Source: Vicia villosa
Taxonomy: Eukaryota; Streptophyta; Magnoliopsida; Fabales; Fabaceae
Reading direction: 5' to 3'
NCBI RefSeq assembly: GCF_029867415.1
Contig: NC_081186.1
Location: 22,323,915 to 22,387,914 of the forward strand
DNA length: 64,000 nucleotides
Both the position numbers and the translations under genes were made by a program. This document shows, piece by piece, positions 1 through 9,491 of this stretch. The notes beneath the pieces were generated by a model, which searched no databases, was not told where the DNA came from, and saw nothing but the letters and a program-made list of their open reading frames with translations. Numbering within the stretch: the stretch's first letter is position 1; the number at the start of each line of letters is the position of its first letter.

Positions 1-165
1 CGTAAGGGTAGATTTATAAAAGGTTCACAACAATTTCCGGTGTAGAAATTGTTGTGAGAAAATAAATTGTTTGAATGAAAGCAGGAAGAAAATAATAAGC
101 ACGGTACAATTTCGGCAGCATTTCGTTGGCCGGAAATTGCACACCGAGAACTGAGGTGACTGCTT

Positions 166-175
166 CTATTTATAG
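166..175 (-). promoter_or_regulatory. TATA box of Athila-like LTR
   Basis: The minus strand reads CCTATAAATAG here, a near-ideal plant TATA box. It lies just downstream (in transcription sense) of the palindrome array at 219-403, placing the start of R near 130-140. The other LTR has the same box at 4931-4940. Confidence 0.65.
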
Positions 176-218
176 GGGAGCTTCTGCCATTGGAATGCGT
201 GGAAATAGGGAACTCCTT

Positions 219-403
219 GGATACGTGCGTCTCCACTTCTTCAGGGTGACCCAGCACACGACTTGAGACGTGCGTCTCAAGTGGAGGAAATGTAGGAGGG
301 CTTGGAGACGTGCGTCTCCTCATTGGTGACGTGGCATGGATCGTTGGAGACGTGCGTCTCCTCATTGGTGACGTGGCATGGATCGTTGGAGACGTGCGTC
401 TCC
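219..403. promoter_or_regulatory. Five GGAGACG-TG-CGTCTCC palindromes with TGACGTGGCA boxes
   Basis: Near-perfect palindromes lie at 219-234, 264-279, 304-319, 346-361 and 388-403. The last three are in a 42-bp tandem repeat. The one at 264-279 has changed flanks on both sides so that its arms lengthen to 10 bp. Between the last three lie two copies of TGACGTGGCA, which matches the G-box/C-box hybrid core bound by plant bZIP factors. All are 45-230 bp upstream of the TATA box on the minus strand, so a U3 enhancer is the likely role. This is inferred. Confidence 0.6.
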
Positions 404-728
404 ACTTGCTTGTGTGATTTGGGCCACGCACAATTGATTACTTCGTGGGCTGACTTTGTCTCTTTGGGCCTTTGGGTCTCCTTTAGCATGGTTGAGCCTT
501 ATTTGCACCCCCTTTTCATTTCAGCACCATTTTTCATCTTTTAGGCACAAATAGTAGTGATTTTAGCTCCATTTCTTTCCTTTTCACAAATAGTCCTCAA
601 AACGAACATAAAACCTAAAACAATGAAAATACCAGCATAATACCAACATAAAACAACATAATTAAGCTAAAATAAGGAAATAATTGATATAAATCGAGCC
701 AAATAAACGATACATTTTCGTGTTATCA

Positions 729-768
729 AATACCCCCACACTTAAACCATTGCTTGTCCTCAAGCAAT
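729..768 (-). promoter_or_regulatory. Polypurine tract plus AGGA-loop hairpin
   Basis: On the minus strand an 8-bp hairpin (ATTGCTTG, loop AGGA, CAAGCAAT; 749-768) is followed by TGGTTTAAGTGTGGGGGTATT and then the LTR at 728. The purine run is the expected plus-strand DNA priming site. The hairpin directly before it recurs at 1743-1762 and 16371-16388. Confidence 0.7.
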
Positions 769-1722
769 CAACCACACGGTAAAAGAAAATGATTAAGCAA
801 GTTTCGAAACAAGGGCATGACACGACTCCTAGTCATACGTGGTTACTAGGCAAAGGTTAGATCGATAGGTACTAAATGCCAACACCAAGGATACCGTAAC
901 GACACAATGTCAAAAACTCCTCCATTATACAAACCAATTCGAATTATGCCATTATAACTCAACCTATATCTCTCGTTTTTCCTTTCACTCTTTTCATTCA
1001 AGCGCAATCACATTAAGCCCGTTATCCGTACACTCACATAGTAGGGGAAATCGGTTAGCGACTATGATCCTTTTCTTTTCTTTAGCACGGGGTTCTGGTT
1101 TTTTAAATGGTGAAGCCCCATCTTTCCCAAATGCGGTTGCGGGGGATAGAACCGTAGTCCACCCTACCAAGCCTAGTACCAGTGACCTCTAAGCCAACCA
1201 GCAGTGGGTGCTAATTAATAAATTCTTACATGCGTAACAACCGTTGGGCTAAATGACCGGGTGAGGGTCACCTAACTTAGAGGGTTATTATTATTTTTTT
1301 TTCAATCAAATCATTTATCTATTAAAAACAGGATCATTCACTTATATTCATCGACTCCCTACGTAGTTTGTGCTTAAGATGGTGCCGACTGCTAATATAA
1401 ACTACTTAAGAGCTACTTTGAACACTTGAGCCTAAGGTCTCGACATAATGGGAATCCAAATTGATATCACATAATGAGGGGGTTTAGGGTGTCAGGACGG
1501 TATCGATGTTGTTGAAACATCTCCAAGTCTTTCTAACAATGCCTAAAGTGTGACAACCTCTATACTTTCAGAGTGTGTATGCCATGCGTCAAAATTCAAA
1601 TTTTTGGTTGGAGGTTAAAATTTTTAAATTTCAGGGGAAATTCAATAGCAACTGAAAATCACATATAAAGACTTGACAACATAACTAGAAAATAATAAAG
1701 CAACAAATGAAAGCGGTAAAGC
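769..1722. other. Athila-like interior, non-coding
   Basis: No credible ORF in any frame. The segment lies between the two polypurine-tract-like motifs. It has the texture of Athila 3' untranslated DNA but no function I can assign. Confidence 0.5.
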
Positions 1723-1762
1723 TTCTCCCCCACACTTAAACCAAACATTGTCCTCAATGTTT
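1723..1762 (-). promoter_or_regulatory. Second polypurine-tract-like motif with AGGA-loop hairpin
   Basis: On the minus strand the hairpin AAACATTG, loop AGGA, CAATGTTT (1743-1762) is followed by TGGTTTAAGTGTGGGGGAGAA (1723-1742). This repeats the hairpin-plus-tract design at 729-768 about 1 kb upstream in the transcript, with a different but again fully paired stem. It could be a second priming site or a remnant of an older 3' end. Confidence 0.6.
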
Positions 1763-2047
1763 CGATCTAAGGTGGAGAAGAAAAGACAGAACCTATATGG
1801 ATGCTACCGGCGGGCTATCACAACCAAATCTGCTCCGCGTCCGGAGGAAATATCTTCTCTTATCATGCTCATCAATGGTGTCACCACCAGCAGCAACATT
1901 CGTAGGAATGTGCGTGGAGACCCATTCATCTTTGAGATGATCGTCTATAGATTTTTCGCCTAGATATGGCCGAGACGTGACAAGTGATCCATATATTTAT
2001 TATCTGCAAGTTCAAACAATAAAAGGAAAAACATTAAACTGAAAACT

Positions 2048-2065
2048 CGTGGGTTGCCTCCCACG
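2048..2065 (-). promoter_or_regulatory. GC-rich hairpin after the ORF stop
   Basis: CGTGGG and CCCACG form a perfect 6-bp stem around a 6-nt loop (AGGCAA on the transcript strand). It sits 50 bp after the stop codon of the 540-codon ORF. A 3' UTR structure is likely; function unknown. Confidence 0.45.
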
Positions 2066-2114
2066 CAGCGCTTTGTTTAACGTCGATAGCTCGACGGTAT
2101 AAGAGTGCAAGCAC

Positions 2115-3737
2115 TCAAGGTGGTTCTCTCGAGAATGACTCCTCGGTTGAAATTTTAGCAAACTTCGTTTTCCATGGCCACTTATCAAGCCATCTCACAT
2201 ATCCCTCACCTTTTCTTTTCTTTCTTCTGTGGGGTGGTTCATTCTTTTGAAATCGTGGTGGCGGTTCTGGATCGATCCTAAGTATTAGCTTTTCAAGTTC
2301 GGGCTTAGTGATATTATCCACCACCTCAAAGGTTAACCTTACCCTCTTATCACTGATGATATCCTTAGTTTCATGGTTGTCTAAATTTCTCTTTTTATGC
2401 AATACTTCAAATAAGGGTGCATTAGTGTGGATATTTTCCAATATCTTAACATACATTATGGATTTGGAGTATACCTTAGCTTCCATAAAACTTTGCGGGA
2501 AAGGAATCAGTTGGGTATAGAGAAGAGGAATAACAATAGGTGCTTCCTTCTCTATCTCTTCTACAACCTCCCTTTCAGTTTGTGTTGGTGGATTTTTGTC
2601 AATCTCCACTCTTTTCTCACTAGAACTCTTCTCAACCATATCATCACTCTTCTCAATCTCATAATCACTCTCCTCAATCTCATTATCACTCTCCTCAGGA
2701 ATTTCAATTTGTTCTTCACTAATGGTTGTTTCCATATACTCCTCAAGGAAGGTTCCTAGAAGGTTTTGTTCAAGTTGGGAGATTTGAGTCTCTAATGTCA
2801 TGTTGTGGGTCGCGAGGGACTCAACCATAGTGGTCAGTTGCCTAAGGGTTTCATTGTTTTGAAGACTTTGTTTGATAAACTCTTGGTTTTGAACGGTTTG
2901 TGTCTCTACAAAGTGCTCCATCATGGCTTCTAATCTAGAGTGAGTTAGCGTCTCGTCGGAATCCTCCATTGATGTTTCAAAGTTAAAATTATGGGATTCT
3001 TGAGGTTCTTCAAAGGGAGCTAGCGTTGCATTTTTCGTTTCCTCAAACTGCTTTGTCATTATAGATTCTAGCCTAGAGAGAGTTTGTGCTTCAATGAATT
3101 CCTCCATTAAGATTTCGAGGTTGGATTTATGATAATCTTGCGACTCCTCGAAATGTTGGGCGTGGTGATCGTAGAGGAAAGTCGGTTGATGATAAGTTTG
3201 CTTTGCATTGAAATCCTCTATTGATGCTTCAAGGTTAGAGTTATAGGATTCTTGTGGTTCCTTGAAGTAGGTTAGCGTCGCATTTTGTGTTTCCACAAAG
3301 TTCCTTGTCATCATAGATGTTTCATTAAAATTTTCCATTATCATTTCGAGGTCGGATTTATGGGGTTCTGGAGACTCCTCAAAATATTGATTATGGTGAT
3401 CGTAGAGGAAATTCGGTTGAGGATGGGTATGGTTGGGATTATAAAATTCTTGTGGTTCCTCAAAATGTTGGGATTGGTGATTGTAGAGGGAATTCGGTTG
3501 AGGATAAGCTAGTGTCGAATTGTAATCCCCAATTAATGTTTCGAGGTTTGGATTGTAGGTTTCTTGTGGTTCCTCGAAATGTTGAGATTGGGAGTTGCAG
3601 AGGTAATTTGGGTGAGAATGAATTGGTGGCGCAGCATTGAAATTCTCCAATAGTATTTCGAGATCGGATTTATAGGATCCAGGTGATTCCTCGAAATACT
3701 GGGAGTGGGGGTTATAGAAAAAGTTTGGGTGATACAT
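2115..3737 (-). CDS. 540-aa repeat-rich gag-derived protein of Athila-like element
   Basis: Only ORF of the element; ATG at 3737, 82 bp downstream of the primer-binding site. The N-terminal half is built of degenerate units of about 30 residues with a recurring core like SQHFEEPQE followed by YNPNLE or HKSDLE. A mid-segment near residues 300-335 (with ATHNMTLETQISQLEQNL) resembles the coiled-coil C-terminal part of Athila gag. An acidic stretch (EESDNEIEESDYEIEKSDD) follows, then a basic patch (PPHRRKKRKGEG) and a Trp-rich end (RWLDKWPWKTKF). There is no CCHC knuckle, protease or RT. By position it takes the place of gag and may allow packaging by a helper. Gag origin is inferred from a short match; the repeats have no assigned function. 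Confidence 0.6.
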   Translation of the reverse strand: MYHPNFFYNPHSQYFEESPGSYKSDLEILLENFNAAPPIHSHPNYLCNSQSQHFEEPQETYNPNLETLIGDYNSTLAYPQPNSLYNHQSQHFEEPQEFYNPNHTHPQPNFLYDHHNQYFEESPEPHKSDLEMIMENFNETSMMTRNFVETQNATLTYFKEPQESYNSNLEASIEDFNAKQTYHQPTFLYDHHAQHFEESQDYHKSNLEILMEEFIEAQTLSRLESIMTKQFEETKNATLAPFEEPQESHNFNFETSMEDSDETLTHSRLEAMMEHFVETQTVQNQEFIKQSLQNNETLRQLTTMVESLATHNMTLETQISQLEQNLLGTFLEEYMETTISEEQIEIPEESDNEIEESDYEIEKSDDMVEKSSSEKRVEIDKNPPTQTEREVVEEIEKEAPIVIPLLYTQLIPFPQSFMEAKVYSKSIMYVKILENIHTNAPLFEVLHKKRNLDNHETKDIISDKRVRLTFEVVDNITKPELEKLILRIDPEPPPRFQKNEPPHRRKKRKGEGYVRWLDKWPWKTKFAKISTEESFSREPP

Positions 3738-3818
3738 AGTAGTAAATGAAAAGAAAGAAAAAAAAATGCCTTAGTCTCTACGGTGTAACTAAAAGAGTTA
3801 CGATATCGACTTGAATAG

Positions 3819-3836
3819 TCCCCGGCAACGGCGCCA
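3819..3836 (-). other. Primer-binding site, tRNA-Asp type
   Basis: The minus strand reads TGGCGCCGTTGCCGGGGA, complementary to the 3' end of plant tRNA-Asp (CCCGGCAACGGCGCCA). It lies 6 bp from the LTR boundary at 3843. tRNA-Asp priming is typical of Athila-type Ty3 elements. Confidence 0.85.
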
Positions 3837-4930
3837 AAAACTTGATCGCGACTTTGCGTGTCTATTAGTCGGGATAACTGCAAGTGCACAGTCGTGTCGT
3901 GTAGTTTTAAAAGATATCGAATCCACAGGGACTATAAATCGACCTACCGTTATCTAAAGTTACTATGTAAAGCTAAGGCTACTGATATTTGGATTTTTTT
4001 TATAAATGGGTAAACTAAAGTCCTAAATCTAAATAAAATATAATAACAAACGGATATCAGTATGTATTTCATCTAACTTAGGTGATCCGAAGGTCCATTG
4101 GCTATGGTGTTAATTCAATTAAAGATCTTTATTAATTCTATTGATTAAAAGTCCTCCTCTCAAACTGTCGCTCTGTTGACTCAGAACATGCTAATATCCC
4201 TAACGTACGCTTTCGCCATCCCGCTCGGGTGTAAAAACACTTTTTGGAAATAAATAAGTTCTAATTAGTTTTAATACGCTTTCGCCATCCTTAAAACTAA
4301 TGTCCTATGTCTACTATCCAGTTAAAGATCTCAAACTTTCGCTCTATTGATTTTAACCTTTGACCGTCTTAACCCCTCAAACTTTCGCTCTATTGGTTTT
4401 AAGACTTACTAATTAAATTAGACATACAAACCAAAAACAAGTGACATTTAATAAAACATAATTAAGCCAATTTATTTCGGATCCCTACGGTTAAATTATT
4501 TTACATACTGACATCTAAATAAATTAGCCAGACATATTAATATGGTTAAACATGCATAAATAAATTTGGTTCATAATAATAGGCATATTAATTGGCATAT
4601 AATATATCATGCAAATAAATATAAATAAAGGCGATAAATAATAAACCTGAATAATGTAAATTGCAATTGAATCTTCGAGTACTGAACTTCCACCACAAGT
4701 TGGCTGGATCGTCCTTCGGAATTTAAACGGTAATTAAAACAAGGAAGTAAAAGCAATAAATCTAACGTAAGGGTAGATTTATAAAAGGTTCACAACAATT
4801 TCCGGTGTAGAAATTGTTGTGAGAAAATAAACTGTTTGAATGAAAGCAGGAAGAAAATAATAAGCACGGTACAATTTCGGCAGCATTTCGTTGGCCGGAA
4901 ATTGCACACCGAGAACTGAGGTGACTGCTT

Positions 4931-4940
4931 CTATTTATAG
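4931..4940 (-). promoter_or_regulatory. TATA box of 5' Athila-like LTR
   Basis: CCTATAAATAG on the minus strand, identical to the copy at 166-175. This is the LTR that would drive transcription of the element. Confidence 0.65.
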
Positions 4941-4983
4941 GGGAGCTTCTGCCATTGGAATGCGTGGAAATAGGGAACTCCTT

Positions 4984-5168
4984 GGATACGTGCGTCTCCA
5001 CTTCTTCAGGGTGACCCAGCACACGACTTGAGACGTGCGTCTCAAGTGGAGGAAATGTAGGAGGGCTTGGAGACGTGCGTCTCCTTATTGGTGACGTGGC
5101 ATGGATCGTTGGAGACGTGCGTCTCCTCATTGGTGACGTGGCATGGATCGTTGGAGACGTGCGTCTCC
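4984..5168. promoter_or_regulatory. Palindrome array of 5' Athila-like LTR
   Basis: Same five GGAGACG-TG-CGTCTCC palindromes and TGACGTGGCA boxes as 219-403, with one substitution in the spacer at 5085. The array lies just upstream of the TATA box. Confidence 0.6.
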
Positions 5169-5490
5169 ACTTGCTTGTGTGATTTGGGCCACGCACAATT
5201 GATTACTTCGTGGGCTGACTTTGTCTCTTTGGGCCTTTGGGTCTCCTTTAGCATGGTTGAGCCTTATTTGCACCCCCTTTTCATTTCAGCACCATTTTTC
5301 ATCTTTTAGGCACAAATAGTAGTGATTTTAGCTCCATTTCTTTCCTTTTCACAAATAGTCCTCAAAACGAACATAAAACCTAAAACAATGAAAATACCAG
5401 CATAATACCAACATAAAACAACATAATTAAGCTAAAATAAGGAAATAATTGATATAAATCGAGCCAAATAAACGATACATTTTCGTGTTA

Positions 5491-8400
5491 TCAAGTTGCT
5501 TTCCAACTAATTGCTGTGCCAAACATAGTGAAAACATATCCAGAAATAGACTTTCTAGAATCCATACAACCTGCATAATCAGAGTCGACATATCCTTCTA
5601 TTACTGCTTTACTATCTTCACCCAAGGCTCCACCATAAATTAGGACTCTATTCAGAGACCCATTTATGTACCTTAAAATCCACTTCAATGCTTGCCAGTG
5701 AGCCTTTCCAGGATTCGCCATGTACCTGCTTACAAGACTGACTGCGTAAGCTATGTCGGGTCTAGTACAGACCATAGCATACATCAAAGAACCAACTATA
5801 TTAGCATATGGGATGCTATTCATATAGACTATTTCGACATCAGTACTGGGACACTGATCAACACTCAGCTTGAATTGAGGGTTTGTTGGAGTCACAACTG
5901 GCTTCGAATTCGACATACCAAACTTTTCAAGACTCTTCCGTAGATATGCCTCTTGAGATAGACATAACTTCGACTTCTTTCTATCTCTTCGAATGTCAAT
6001 TCCAAGAATCCTGGAAGCAGCTCCCAGATCCTTCATATCGAACTCCTTATTGAGTTCAGCCTTCACCCTCATCACACCAGGTCGAAATCTGAAGTAAACG
6101 CAGTGGTCGAACTGACTTCTAATGAAACTTATGCGTGCCATGAACTTGTCGAATCTCCTATTCCACTGTCGAGGAGATTGTTTCAGCCCATACAAAGATC
6201 TCTTTAACTTGCACACATAATCTTCCTTCCCCTTTTCGACATACCCTTCAGGTTGCCTCATCAGGATCGTTTCATCTAGATCACCATACAAGAACGCAGT
6301 CTTCACATCCATCTGTTCCAGTTCAAGATCGAACTGTGCCACCATGGCAAGCAACATTCGAATGGACCTATGCTTCACAACAGGAGAAAACACATCATTG
6401 AAGTCGACACCTTCTTTCTGAGTGAAACCCCTTGCAACTAACCTTGCCTTGTATCTTTTCGACGTCACTCCTTCAATTCCTTCCTTAACTTTGAAAATCC
6501 ATTTACAGCTGACTAACCTTGCCCCAACAGGTTTCTTGATCAGTTCCCAAGTATGATTATCATGAAGAGATTTCATCTCATCATCCATGGCCTTCAGCCA
6601 TTCAGTCTTATTTCGACTCCTCATAACTTCCTTATAGTCTCTAGGTTCTTCGTCTAGAACCTCACTTGCAGAGATTAAGGCATAAGCTATAAGATCTGCA
6701 TATCCAAGTCTTTGAGGTGGCTTGATGACTCTTCTCGACCTATCTCTCGACAATAGGTAGTCATCGTCAGTTTCCTCAACTTCAGCATCTTCTGCTTCTT
6801 CTTCGACTTCATCTGGGATATGCAATTCAGCATCAACATGCTCCACCTCAACAGGAATCTCTACCTGTTCCAGCTCTTCGTCAGATGTTTCTGTACTTCG
6901 ACCAACATCATCAGTTTTCTTAAAAGCCATTTTAGCTTCATTAAAAACTACATCTCGACTGGTGATACACCTCCTGTGACCTGGCTCTAGGCACCATAGC
7001 CTATAAGCTTTGACTCCTTCAGGGTATCCCATGAACATGCATTTCAGAGCTCTAGGTTCGACCTTGTCTTGCCTAATGTGAGCATAGGCTACGCAGCCAA
7101 ATACTCTCAGTTTGTCGAGATCTGGTGGATGTCCCGACCAAACTTCTTCAGGTGTCTTCATATCTAACGTTGTCGAAGGACATCTGTTTATCAGATATGT
7201 TGCTGTCGAAACAGCCTCAGCCCAGAACACCTTTGTTAACCCCGCACTAGTCAACATGCATCTGACTCTCTCCAAAATAGTTCGATTAAACCTTTCAGCC
7301 AAACCATTTTGCTGTGGAGTACCTGCAGTAGTTCTATGCCTTGCAATACCAGAGGCAGCACAAAAACTGTCGAATGCCTCATTGCAAAATTCAAGGCCAT
7401 TGTCGGTTCTCAACCTCTTGACCTTTCTGCCAGTCTGATTTTCAACCAGAGTCTTCCAACTTTTGAAATTCTCAAAAGTTTCATCCTTAGTCTTCTGGAT
7501 GAATACCCATAATTTTCTGGAATAATCATCTACTATGGATAGAAAATACCTTGCTCCTGAATGTGATGGACACCTTGCAGGCCCCCAAAGATCAGCATGG
7601 ATGTAATCAAGGGATCCATGTGTTCTTTGTTTGCCTTTGTTGAACTTCACTCTGCAAGATTTTCCAAGTACACAGGGTTCACAAAACTTCAGCTTTTCGA
7701 TTTTGTCTCCACCAAGCAGATTTTGTTTCCCTAATTCGACCAGACCCCTTTCACTGACATGGCCCAATCTCATGTGCCAGATTTCTGTCTTCGACAAAAG
7801 TTTCGTGGATACAACATTTGTCGAACCACTTACAACTTCAGCCTCAAGGGTATACAAGCCTTGTTTCTTCACGCCTCTCAAGACTTCCTTCGACCCCTTC
7901 ATGACTCTTAGGATGCTTTTCTCTCCTTGGAAAACATATCCTTTCTTGTCGAATTCACCAAGAGAAAGCAAATTTCTCTTCAAATCAGGAACATACCTGA
8001 CTTCAGTCAACAACCTTATTGACTCATCATGGAGCTTGAATCTCACAGATCCAACACCTGCAATCTTGCAAGCCTTGTTGTTTCCCAGCAATACTGATCC
8101 ACCATCTTGATCACATAATTCCTCGAACAAGTCTTTGTTTGGAGTCATGTGCCAAGTGCAACCTGAATCCATAATCCACTCCTTCTTAGAGTCACTGCTT
8201 GAAACCACAAGAACATCAGATGATTCGAAATCATCTTGAACAATGGCAGCGTTGCCATTATCCTTACCTCCATGATATTTCAAGCGTTCAGGGCACACCT
8301 TTCTTGTGTGACCCTCCTTCTTACAATGGTAGCATCGAATGCCAGATGCTTCGCCACTATAAGTCTTCGACTGGCTTTTGCCTTTCTTCTTGTCGAACTT

Positions 8401-9030
8401 ACCATCCTTTCGTAAGAGTTTTCCTTTAACGGCCAAACCTTCGCCAACAGTCGAAGGTTTATGCTCCTTTCGTTCATTCAAGTCCTTAGAGTACAAGGCT
8501 GATTGAACTTCTTCAAACGTCAGGGACTCCCTTCCATACAAGAGAGTTTCTTTGAAGTGAGCATGTGATCGAGGCAAAGAACACAATAGTAACAGCGCTT
8601 GATCTTCATCATCGATCTTCACATCAATATTTTCAAGATCAAGAATCAGCTTGTTGAACATATCCAACTGCTCAGCCAATACTTTGTCTTCAATCATCTT
8701 GAATGAATACAAAGCTTGCTTCAGGTAGAGTCGATTTACCAGCGATTTGGTCATATACAAACTTTCAAGTTTCACCCATAACCCTGATGCCGTCGTCTCC
8801 TTTGATACCTGCCGGAGAACCTTATCACCAAGGCTCAACAGAATTGCGCTGTGTGCTTTCTCGATCATAGTTGTCTTCTCCGCTGCCGTTAATGCAGCAT
8901 TCATGGCTGCCTCTCCCTTCAACGCTTCCAAACAACCCTGCTGAACCAGTAGGGCTTTCATCTTCAAGCGCCACAGACCGAAATCATTCACTCCGGTGAA
9001 CTTTTCAATCTCATACTTTGTTGAAGGCAT
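5491..9030 (-). pseudogene. Ty1/copia (Tork/Tnt1-like) gag-pol, truncated, RT catalytic segment missing
   Basis: A long open frame reads through gag, protease, integrase and RT into RNase H. I start it at the ATG at 9030, since the frame upstream to 9045 begins with GTG. Visible parts: copia gag domain; zinc knuckle CYHCKKEGHTRKVC near residue 235; protease WIMDSGCTWHM near 290; integrase zinc region (HMRLGH...CEPCVLGK) and catalytic core with LRTDNGLEF; RT with FLYGDLDETILMRQPEGY; RNase H beginning GYVDSDYAGC. Two defects: between FDHCVYFR and ELNKEFDMKDLG (about 6065-6095) the segment that should carry YVDD is gone without breaking the frame, and the C terminus is cut by the Athila-like LTR at 5493. 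Otherwise it is remarkably open. It cannot make active RT. Confidence 0.9.
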
Positions 9031-9491
9031 CTTCTCCACGCTCACCGCACCAATTTGTTGTGAAAAACGATACCAATAACAAAGTATAATAGGGAATTAG
9101 GGAAGAGAATAAGAACACAAGAATTGGTTATAACTGCTATTCTTTTACTTTCTCTTAAAACAAGATTACAAGTTTACAAGAATAACAAATAACCTCTCTC
9201 ACCCTAAATTAGGATTTGCAGCTTAGCAATGATGAGAGACTAGTATGCTATTTATAATAAAACCTAACATACTAACTAATGGGCTTTTTCCACAAGGCCC
9301 ATTACACAAGCCAACTTAATAAACAAGCTAACTTAACAAATTAGGGTTTAAACACTAAAACCTAATTTAACATGCTAACAACCCTAGCATCTTCGACACA
9401 AGCATGTGAACAACCTTCGACATCATGCTTAACCCTGTCGAACCAAGAAGCTACCCTTCGGCCATACTAGAGTTCGATCCAATATCTCACA
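5494..9491 (-). mobile_element. Tork-type Ty1/copia element, 3' part displaced by nested insertion
   Basis: Contains the polyprotein above and its 5' LTR at 9059-9491. The remainder (end of RNase H, 3' LTR) should resume left of the window beyond the Athila-like element. It was inserted into the older Ale-type copia whose sequence starts at 9492. Target duplications cannot be checked because the other end is missing. Confidence 0.85.
9059..9491 (-). repeat. 5' LTR of Tork-type copia
   Basis: 433 bp bounded by TGTGA...TCACA inverted ends. On the minus strand the LTR is followed by ACAAATTGGTGCGGTGAGCG and then the ORF. The usual copia primer site TGGTATCAGAGC is not intact: TTGGT-GCGGTGAGCG looks like it has lost ATCAGA. 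A TATA-like TATAAATAGC lies on the minus strand near 9247-9256. Confidence 0.7.

Larger units (their letters stand above)
1..728 (-). repeat. 3' LTR of Athila-like element (partial)
   Basis: This is the right-hand 728 bp of the LTR, matching 4766-5493 with two visible mismatches (positions 67 and 320). It ends TTATCA at 728, followed by the polypurine tract. On the minus strand it is the 3' LTR, and the visible part contains U3 and the promoter. Confidence 0.9.
1..5493 (-). mobile_element. Athila-like non-autonomous LTR retrotransposon, left end cut by window
   Basis: Positions 1-728 repeat at 4766-5493; I see only two substitutions between the copies, so the element is young. The complete right copy is 3843-5493 (1,651 bp, TGAT...ATCA). 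The left copy lacks about 923 bp that lie off the window. A tRNA-Asp-type primer site lies just inside the right LTR and a polypurine tract just inside the left LTR, both on the minus strand, so it is transcribed right to left. The interior (729-3842) carries one 540-codon ORF and no protease, integrase or RT, so mobilisation would need another element's enzymes. It sits inside the RNase H part of the copia polyprotein at 5494-9030. Athila affinity is inferred from primer site, tract and an Athila-gag-like segment; the lineage name is the uncertain part. Confidence 0.85.
3843..5493 (-). repeat. 5' LTR of Athila-like element (complete)
   Basis: 1,651 bp from TGATCGCG to GTTATCA. On the minus strand it starts TGATAACACG and ends CGCGATCA next to the primer site. 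The TATA box is at 4931-4940 and the five-palindrome array at 4984-5168. Its first three bases on the minus strand (TGA) supply the stop codon that ends the interrupted copia frame at 5491. Confidence 0.9.

Noticed and set aside
302..544. Small ORFs over the GAGACG palindromes (both strands, also 5042-5309)
   Set aside because: Open only because the 42-bp repeat is a multiple of three; it lies in LTR U3.
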